Positions 7,391-13,324 of a stretch of DNA of 21,113 nt are shown one piece after another. The notes beneath the pieces were generated by a model that saw nothing but the letters and a program-made list of their open reading frames with translations, did no database searches and had not been told where the DNA came from. A program made the position numbers and the translations under genes. This DNA is from Draconibacterium orientale (GTDB lineage Bacteria; Bacteroidota; Bacteroidia; Bacteroidales; JAADGE01). Position 1 is the first letter of the stretch, and each line of letters starts with the position of its first letter. Location: positions 1-21,113 of the forward strand of contig DYSM01000015.1 of assembly GCA_020718265.1 (NCBI GenBank), written 5' to 3'.

Positions 7391-8143
7391 TTAGGACACA
7401 CGGTTTTGGGCGAAAATCATCTTGTCGGCATTCTGAAAAACAGACTGTTGCGGCAAGGGCAATCCTTGGTTTCGGAACGAGGTATAAATCTCGTCGAAAA
7501 TATCACGAATCGTCAAAAACTCTCGGTTATTCGACACACCATTTTCAAAAACATCCAAAAACGCACCCGTAAACAAGGTAGGCAAATTCGTGTTCTCAAC
7601 CGGATAAATGGCTGATTCATGTTTTGAAACGGCGGTCATAATATATGTACCGGCGTTTTCATCTTCTTCGTTATATGAAGCCGAGCTTGCAAGTCCGTGG
7701 ATAGCACCACTATAACAAGCATCAAGAATCATAATTTTTCGTGAGGCACGTGAATTTTCAACAATTTCACGGAAACGTTTCACGGAAATACCGTCAGTTT
7801 CCAAGTAATCGTGGGTTGTATTCACAGCCGTGAGATACAATCCGAAGTCTTGCGTACTTACGATACCGTGACCGGCATAATACACAATCAAAGTATCGTT
7901 AGGATTCGTTTCACGTGAAACTTGAATCAAGGTACGCTCAATATCGGTATTTGTTTCATTCAACGAAACCGTTATATTTTGCTCAGTAATATTAAGAACG
8001 TTGTTATCCGTGAACACCTTTTTTAACAAGGCAATGTTCCGTTTAACATTAGGAATTGCATTAATTTGGGCATCTTCTTTATATTTAGATACACCAATCA
8101 ACAACACCTTTACACTATTTTGAAAAACATTTTCTGTTTCCAT
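7391..8143 (-). CDS. Stand-alone caspase-like (peptidase C14 family) protease
   Basis: The 250-residue protein is essentially one caspase-fold domain. It begins with strand VKVLLIGVSKY (11-21), has the catalytic His in YYAGHG (His92) and the catalytic Cys in DACYSG (Cys143, after the strand KIMIL), and ends with a region (about 188-245) typical of compact bacterial caspase-like proteases. Both catalytic residues are present, so it is probably active. There is no signal peptide, membrane helix or additional sensor domain. Related short bacterial caspase domains occur in conflict and cell-suicide systems, where partner proteins trigger them, but no partner gene is visible nearby, so the role is unknown. 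The ATG at 8143 is the only possible start: an in-frame TGA lies 12 bases upstream, inside the MITE-like element. The gene converges on gyrB and is insulated from secA by two terminators. Confidence 0.9.
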   Translation of the reverse strand: METENVFQNSVKVLLIGVSKYKEDAQINAIPNVKRNIALLKKVFTDNNVLNITEQNITVSLNETNTDIERTLIQVSRETNPNDTLIVYYAGHGIVSTQDFGLYLTAVNTTHDYLETDGISVKRFREIVENSRASRKIMILDACYSGAIHGLASSASYNEEDENAGTYIMTAVSKHESAIYPVENTNLPTLFTGAFLDVFENGVSNNREFLTIRDIFDEIYTSFRNQGLPLPQQSVFQNADKMIFAQNRVS

Positions 8144-8147
8144 AACT

Positions 8148-8221
8148 GTAACTATTCAGCCACTCTTGATTTTTTAAACAATTGATTATCAATCAGTTGT
8201 TTATAGCGGCTGAATAGTTAC
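8148..8221. mobile_element. MITE-like element with 8-bp target duplication, IS66-like ends
   Basis: GTAACTATTCAGCC at 8148-8161 is the exact reverse complement of 8208-8221. The 74-bp element is flanked by identical CCATAACT copies at 8140-8147 and 8222-8229, the signature of transposition with an 8-bp target duplication. An inner hairpin (8175-8187 with 8191-8203, one non-Watson-Crick position) fills the centre. It has no coding capacity. IS66-family elements are known for 8-bp duplications and ends starting GTAA, so a non-autonomous IS66 derivative is the best guess. The left duplication overlaps the caspase start codon, so the insertion sits four bases upstream of that ATG. Confidence 0.8.
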
Positions 8222-8241
8222 CCATAACTTAATCAGACATC

Positions 8242-8278
8242 ACGAATTCTTTTGGTTAAACTAATTTTCGGAATTCGT
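8242..8278. repeat. Inverted repeat upstream of the caspase gene
   Basis: ACGAATTC (8242-8249) and GAATTCGT (8271-8278) are 8-bp inverted repeats spaced by 21 bases. They lie between the candidate promoter at 8296-8327 and the inserted element, so they would fall in the caspase leader or operator region. No T-run adjoins them. Confidence 0.4.
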
Positions 8279-8295
8279 AACCGCTTAATTTTCAG

Positions 8296-8327
8296 CAAAG
8301 TAACGGTGTCTTTTTGTAATGTGCAAA
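8296..8327 (-). promoter_or_regulatory. Candidate original promoter of the caspase gene
   Basis: On the minus strand TTTG (8327-8324) is followed after 21 bases by TACTTTG (8302-8296), one base short of the TAnnTTTG consensus. Transcription would start near 8288 and run through the inverted repeat and the inserted element before reaching the start codon at 8143. The match is imperfect. Confidence 0.3.
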
Positions 8328-8415
8328 TTTTTGTTTACTATATGTTATTTTTGTGTTACTTTTTGATTTTCAGCATTTTACCTAAAATCAGTTTTTTAAT
8401 GATATTTTTACAATT

Positions 8416-8461
8416 AAAAAAAAATACGCAAAGCCTTGTCTATCAAGGCTTTGCGTATTTT
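8416..8461 (-). terminator. Perfect 18-bp stem terminator downstream of secA
   Basis: Positions 8421-8438 and 8444-8461 pair without a mismatch around the loop TCTAT. On the minus strand the stem is followed by nine T (8424-8416). It lies 240 bases after the secA stop and behind another terminator, so it may be a back-up stop, a stop for a small transcript from 8462-8636, or an insulator for the caspase gene. The plus side also carries five T and could work in that direction. Confidence 0.85.
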
Positions 8462-8636
8462 TATAATTAGTATTTAATTGAATATCAAACACTTACATTT
8501 TTATGCAAAATAAAAAGTAAAAACATGTTGCAGAACATACAAATTTGAAAGCATATTTTTTTATAAACTTTGAAAATACATCCAATTCCGTGCAATCAAA
8601 ACGCTGATTTTGGCTCAAATAACATATTTTTTACAC
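8462..8636. other. AT-rich gene-free stretch
   Basis: This is the remaining part of the 557-base gap between the caspase gene and secA. It is very AT-rich, contains no plausible reading frame and no repeat I can recognise. It lies between two minus-strand terminators. A short non-coding RNA ending at the 8416-8461 hairpin is possible, but nothing positive supports one. Confidence 0.4.
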
Positions 8637-8678
8637 AAAAAAAAAGCACATTTTGAGCCTTTTTTGCCCTAAATGTGC
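8637..8678 (-). terminator. Proximal terminator of the clpC-pepT-secA operon
   Basis: GCACATTT (8646-8653) and AAATGTGC (8671-8678) form an 8-bp stem with a 17-base loop. On the minus strand nine T follow (8645-8637). It begins 22 bases after the secA stop codon. Confidence 0.75.
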
Positions 8679-8700
8679 CTATTTTTTAGTTGTAAATAGC

Positions 8701-11700
8701 CTATTCTATCAGTACAGCCGCACCGGTTTCAAGGTCATTTTCGACTTTTTTATACTTCGCTTCCACGATTTTTCCGTCCATGTAACGCACTTTTACGTTG
8801 TCATTTCTGCCGATTTTTTTCTCGGTACGGATAGGTTGAATCTTTTGTGGTTCCGTCGGAGTTTCCTGATTTTGTTGCTGTTGCGGATTTCCGCCACCGC
8901 CGCGTGTGTATTCGTCTTTCTGAGTTTTGTATTTATTTACGTCCAATTTTTTTACTTGTGCTTGCTTAATTTCCGTTTTTTCTTGCACAAAAATAGTCGA
9001 TTTTAAAAGTGTCGTTGCAATACTTTTGTTGTTTTTGTCCAACATGGAACGGAACAATTCATAAGATTCGAACTTATAAATCAACAGCGGATCTTTTTGT
9101 TCGTAAGCTGCATTTTGAACGGATTGTTTCAAATCATCCATTTCGCGCAAATGTTCTTTCCACGAACGGTCGATAATGCTGAGAATCAATTGTTTTTCAA
9201 ACTCAACGGCAACTTCTCGCGCTTGGGAATTGTACGCTTTTTCCAGATTCACGATGATTTTGTATATCAAACGACCGTCTGTAATCGGAACTTCAATATC
9301 GCGATATTGCGCGCCCATTTTTTCAAAAACGTCTTTGATAACAGGCATTGCACGCTCCACAATTTGCTGACGACGACGACGATAGTTGTTCAAAACTTCT
9401 GCATTCAGAGCATCAACCGCTTTTTCGGAATTTAATTTCAAAAATTCGGCTTCCGTCATTTTTGTGTCGATAGCAAGTACGCGCAACAATTCTTCGCGGT
9501 AGGTTTCAAAATCGCCTTCGAAATTAGTATTTACCAATGCTTCGCAGGTATCGTAAAGCATATTTGCCAAATCTACACTAATTCTTTCGCCGTGTAAAGC
9601 GTGTCGGCGAAGTTTGTAAACCACCTCGCGTTGCGCGTTCATCACATCATCGTATTCCAAAAGTCGTTTTCGGATGCCAAAGTTGTTTTCCTCAACTTTC
9701 TTTTGCGCGCGCTCAATTGATTTGGAAATCATGGGATGTTGAATGTCCTCGCCCGGCTTGAATCCCATGCGATCCATAATTTTTGAAATTCGGTCGGAAC
9801 CGAACATGCGCATGAGGTCATCTTCCAATGACACAAAGAATTGCGAGCTTCCCGGATCGCCTTGTCGTCCGGAACGACCTCGCAACTGTCTGTCCACACG
9901 GCGCGAATCGTGGCGTTCGGTGCCGATAATTGCCAAACCGCCGGCAGCTTTCACATCGGGATGCAATTTTATGTCCGTTCCGCGACCTGCCATATTGGTT
10001 GCGATGGTTACAACGCCCGGCATACCTGCTTTGGCGACAATATCTGCTTCTTTTTGGTGCAATTTTGCGTTCAAAACATTGTGTTCAATTTTGCGCAATT
10101 TCAACATTCTGCTCAAAAGTTCGGAAACTTCCACCGAAGTCGTTCCCACTAAAACTGAGCGTCCTTCTTTAACTAAATCATTGACTGCCACAATGACAGC
10201 ATCGTATTTTTCTTTTTTTGTTCGATAAACGACGTCGTCTTTGTCTTTTCGAGTAATTGCACGGTTTGTCGGAATTACAACGACATCCAACTTGTAAATA
10301 TCCCAAAACTCTTTGGCTTCTGTTTCCGCGGTACCTGTCATACCTGCAAGTTTTGAATACATACGGAAATAGTTTTGAAGCGTAATGGTTGCCATCGTTT
10401 GACTGGCAGCTTCAACCTTTACATTTTCCTTAGCTTCAATGGCTTGGTGCAAACCGTCGGAGTATCGGCGTCCTTCCATGATACGTCCGGTTTGTTCATC
10501 GACAATTTTCACTTTATTTTCGATAACCACATATTCCACATCGCGCTCAAACATTGCGAAGGCTTTGAGTAACTGGTGGATAGCATGAATTCGGTCGGAT
10601 TTTACGGCGTAATCGGCAATAACTTCATCGCGACGTTTGGCACGTGCATCTTCGTCGGCAATTTCTTGCTGTAGTCTGGCAACTTCTTCGCCAATATTTG
10701 GTAAAACGAAGAAATTTTTATCTTCGGCACCTCCGGAAATCAAATCGTGTCCTTTGTCTGTGAGTTCCACCGAGTTATGTTTTTCATCAATGACAAAAAA
10801 CAATTCTTCGGTAATCTCAGGCATTCGTTTTGAATTTTCAGACAAATACGTGTTTTCTGTAGAGTGCAACAAGGATTTCATGCCTGTTTCACTCAAATAC
10901 TTAATCAAAGCGCGCGTTTTTGGCAAACCTTTATTTGCACGGAGCAAGAAAATTGCACCTTGTTCGTTTTCCTTTTTATCGTTTGATTCGATTAAGCGTT
11001 TAGCATCGGTTAAAAGTTTGGAAACCAATTTCTTTTGTTCTTCATACAACTTTACAACATAAGGTTTGAAGTGCATGAAAAGTTCTTGGTCTCTATCGCC
11101 GCCTTCCACTTGTCCGGAAATGATGAGCGGCGTACGTGCATCGTCAATCAAAACGGAATCCACCTCATCCACAATCGCATAGTTATGACGACGTTGCACG
11201 AGTTCTTGCGGGTCGCGCACCATGTTGTCGCGCAGGTAATCGAAGCCGAATTCGTTGTTCGTTCCATAAGTAATGTCAGCGGCATAAGCTTTGCGACGTG
11301 CGTTGCTGTTTGGCTGATGTTTGTCAATGCAGTCCACACGCAAACCATGAAATTCAAACAAAGTTCCCATCCATTCGGCATCGCGTTTGGCGAGATAATC
11401 GTTTACAGTTACCAGGTGTACACCTCTGCCTGTCAATGCGTTAAGAAATACGGGCAAGGTTGCAACAAGCGTTTTTCCTTCGCCGGTTGCCATTTCGGAA
11501 ATTTTGCCTTGGTGCAACACAATTCCGCCGATGAGCTGAACATCGTAATGAATCATGTCCCATTTTTTCATCGTTCCGCCTGCAATCCATTGGTTTGAAT
11601 AGATTGCAGTTTCGCCTTCAATCCGAATATCATCGCGGCGAGCGGCAAGTTCGCGGTCGTAATCGGAAGTCGAAACTTTAAGTTCTTCGTTCTCGAAAAA

Positions 11701-12069
11701 CCGACGTGCTGTATCTTTTACGATTGCAAACGCAACGGGCAGAATATCGTCCAATTTAGTTTTCAGCTTTTCATCAATCGTTTTTTCTAACTTATCTATC
11801 TGATTGTAAAGCTCTTCCTTTTCGAGAATATCAGTTTGCTCATCGGCTACTTTGGCTTTGAGCTTATCAATTTGTTTTTGCTCATCGGCAATATATTTTT
11901 GAATATCGGCTCTGAGTTCATCGGTTTTCTTACGCAAAGAATTGTTTGACAATGTTTTGAGCGTTTCAAACTCCGAATTAATTTTGGTTACAATGGGTAA
12001 AATGTATTTAATGTCTTTGTCGGACTTGTTTCCAAGAAATTTTCCTAAAATTTTTTCTAAAAATCCCAT
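8701..12069 (-). CDS. secA: Preprotein translocase ATPase SecA
   Basis: SecA is the ATP-driven motor that pushes unfolded preproteins through SecYEG. The 1122-residue protein is longer than E. coli SecA (901), as is usual in Bacteroidota, because of a charged helical insertion near residues 60-108 and an enlarged preprotein-binding region after TPLIISG (about 320-450). Motifs: Walker A MATGEGKT at 193-200, TVNDYLAKRDAEWMG at 221-235, Walker B with DEVD at 301-304, then GMTGTAETEA, TNMAGRGTDIKL and LRGRSGRQGDPGSSQFF. The C-terminus has IGRND, as at the start of a SEC-C zinc motif, but continues NVKVRYMDGK with no cysteines, so the zinc-binding tail is absent. A Gln/Pro/Gly-rich low-complexity linker precedes it. 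The gene is last in a tight operon, 9 bases after pepT. Confidence 0.98.
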   Translation of the reverse strand: MGFLEKILGKFLGNKSDKDIKYILPIVTKINSEFETLKTLSNNSLRKKTDELRADIQKYIADEQKQIDKLKAKVADEQTDILEKEELYNQIDKLEKTIDEKLKTKLDDILPVAFAIVKDTARRFFENEELKVSTSDYDRELAARRDDIRIEGETAIYSNQWIAGGTMKKWDMIHYDVQLIGGIVLHQGKISEMATGEGKTLVATLPVFLNALTGRGVHLVTVNDYLAKRDAEWMGTLFEFHGLRVDCIDKHQPNSNARRKAYAADITYGTNNEFGFDYLRDNMVRDPQELVQRRHNYAIVDEVDSVLIDDARTPLIISGQVEGGDRDQELFMHFKPYVVKLYEEQKKLVSKLLTDAKRLIESNDKKENEQGAIFLLRANKGLPKTRALIKYLSETGMKSLLHSTENTYLSENSKRMPEITEELFFVIDEKHNSVELTDKGHDLISGGAEDKNFFVLPNIGEEVARLQQEIADEDARAKRRDEVIADYAVKSDRIHAIHQLLKAFAMFERDVEYVVIENKVKIVDEQTGRIMEGRRYSDGLHQAIEAKENVKVEAASQTMATITLQNYFRMYSKLAGMTGTAETEAKEFWDIYKLDVVVIPTNRAITRKDKDDVVYRTKKEKYDAVIVAVNDLVKEGRSVLVGTTSVEVSELLSRMLKLRKIEHNVLNAKLHQKEADIVAKAGMPGVVTIATNMAGRGTDIKLHPDVKAAGGLAIIGTERHDSRRVDRQLRGRSGRQGDPGSSQFFVSLEDDLMRMFGSDRISKIMDRMGFKPGEDIQHPMISKSIERAQKKVEENNFGIRKRLLEYDDVMNAQREVVYKLRRHALHGERISVDLANMLYDTCEALVNTNFEGDFETYREELLRVLAIDTKMTEAEFLKLNSEKAVDALNAEVLNNYRRRRQQIVERAMPVIKDVFEKMGAQYRDIEVPITDGRLIYKIIVNLEKAYNSQAREVAVEFEKQLILSIIDRSWKEHLREMDDLKQSVQNAAYEQKDPLLIYKFESYELFRSMLDKNNKSIATTLLKSTIFVQEKTEIKQAQVKKLDVNKYKTQKDEYTRGGGGNPQQQQNQETPTEPQKIQPIRTEKKIGRNDNVKVRYMDGKIVEAKYKKVENDLETGAAVLIE

Positions 12070-12078
12070 GTTAAATAT

Positions 12079-13314
12079 TTAATTTGAATGATTTTTTACT
12101 GCAAGACGTGCAATATTTACGATAACTTCGGCGGCTTTTTCGAGCGAATGAACGGGTAAAAATTCGTAGCGACCGTGAAAATTGTGCCCTCCCGTGAAAA
12201 TATTCGGCGTCGGCAAACCCATGTATGACAGGCGTGCGCCGTCGGTTCCGCCGCGTATCGGTTGTTTGAGGACTTTTACGCCGGCTTCAATCATGGCGCG
12301 TTCCGCCAAATCGACAATTACCATGACGGGCTCAATTTTTTCGCGCATATTATAATAGGTGTCAGCCATTTCGAGCGACAAAACGCCTTCGCCGTATCGG
12401 TCGTTCAGGATAAACACGATGTTTGCAAGCAGATGTTTTTTTTTCTCAAACTCGGATTTATCGTGGTCACGAATGATGTATTCCATGACAACGTGCTCAA
12501 CGGTTCCATTGAAATCCGTGAGATGAAAAAAACCTTCGTAGCCTTCCGTAAATTCGGGGCGTTGCTGTGGCGGCAGGTGCGAATTGAGTTCCATTCCGAT
12601 TTGCAAAGCGTTCAGCATCTTGTTTTTGGCTGTTCCGGGATGCACGTTTCTGCCTTTTATTGTGATTTTTGCACTTGCTGCATTGAAATTTTCGTATTCG
12701 AGTTCTCCAATTTTACCGCCATCGATGGTATAAGCAAAATCAGCGTTAAATTTTTCGATGTTGAAAAAATTTGTGCCTTTGCCGATTTCTTCATCGGGTG
12801 TAAACGCAATTTTCAGTTCGCCGTGTTTGATTTCCGGATGGTCGAGCAGATGTTGCATCGCCTCCATAATTGCAGTGATTCCGGCTTTATCGTCCGCTCC
12901 AAGCAAGGTGTTTCCGTCTGTTGTGATAATGCTTTGTCCCACATAATCAAGTAATTCCGGAAAATTTATAGGGCTGAGCACAATATTTTTGTTCGCATCG
13001 AGAATTAAGTTTCCTCCGTCGTAATTTTCGGTAATTTTTGGCTTCAGACTCGTAGCCGTCATATCAGGCGAGGTGTCCAAATGCGCAATAAAACCGATGC
13101 GCGGCGCGGGTTCAGACGTGTTTGCCGGCAGCGTTGCCATGACATAGCACTTTTCCGAAAGCGTAACATTTTTCAAACCCATGTATTCCAACTCGTTTTT
13201 CAGCAACTTTGCTAAGTCGAATTGCTTATTCGTACTCGGCGAAGTTGTCGATTTCGGGTCGGATTGAGTATCCACTTTCGCATACCGGAGAAATCTCTCT
13301 ACTATTTTATTCAT
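12079..13314 (-). CDS. pepT: Peptidase T (tripeptide aminopeptidase, M20B)
   Basis: PepT is a cytosolic dizinc aminopeptidase that removes the N-terminal residue of tripeptides. The 411-residue length is normal. Metal and catalytic residues are all visible: His78 and Asp80 in IAHLDTSPD, the bridging Asp in LLGADDKAG (141-142), Glu175-Glu176 in FTPDEEIGKG, Asp198 in YTIDGG, and the C-terminal His in GGHNFHGRYEF (His380). The GGTDGARLSYMGLPTPN segment is characteristic of PepT within the M20 family. It lies between clpC (10-base gap) and secA (9-base gap) and is very probably cotranscribed with both. It could finish degradation of peptides released by Clp proteolysis; that link is inferred from gene order only. 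Confidence 0.97.
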   Translation of the reverse strand: MNKIVERFLRYAKVDTQSDPKSTTSPSTNKQFDLAKLLKNELEYMGLKNVTLSEKCYVMATLPANTSEPAPRIGFIAHLDTSPDMTATSLKPKITENYDGGNLILDANKNIVLSPINFPELLDYVGQSIITTDGNTLLGADDKAGITAIMEAMQHLLDHPEIKHGELKIAFTPDEEIGKGTNFFNIEKFNADFAYTIDGGKIGELEYENFNAASAKITIKGRNVHPGTAKNKMLNALQIGMELNSHLPPQQRPEFTEGYEGFFHLTDFNGTVEHVVMEYIIRDHDKSEFEKKKHLLANIVFILNDRYGEGVLSLEMADTYYNMREKIEPVMVIVDLAERAMIEAGVKVLKQPIRGGTDGARLSYMGLPTPNIFTGGHNFHGRYEFLPVHSLEKAAEVIVNIARLAVKNHSN

Positions 13315-13324
13315 AATGAGGCAA

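Noticed and set aside
8252..8470. 72-codon plus-strand frame rich in Phe, Leu and Ile
   Set aside because: It lies in AT-rich intergenic DNA, runs through the perfect terminator stem and has no promoter or recognisable domain; judged a chance frame.
7391..8700. Possible multi-gene defence island around the caspase gene
   Set aside because: No second accessory gene, sensor, transmembrane or nuclease domain is found between gyrB and secA.
11035..11598. 187-codon frame antisense to secA
   Set aside because: It overlaps conserved SecA motifs and has no independent coding evidence.
12262..12954. 230-codon frame antisense to pepT
   Set aside because: It lies wholly inside a clearly coding pepT; long antisense frames also occur opposite usp, gyrB and secA and reflect codon use.
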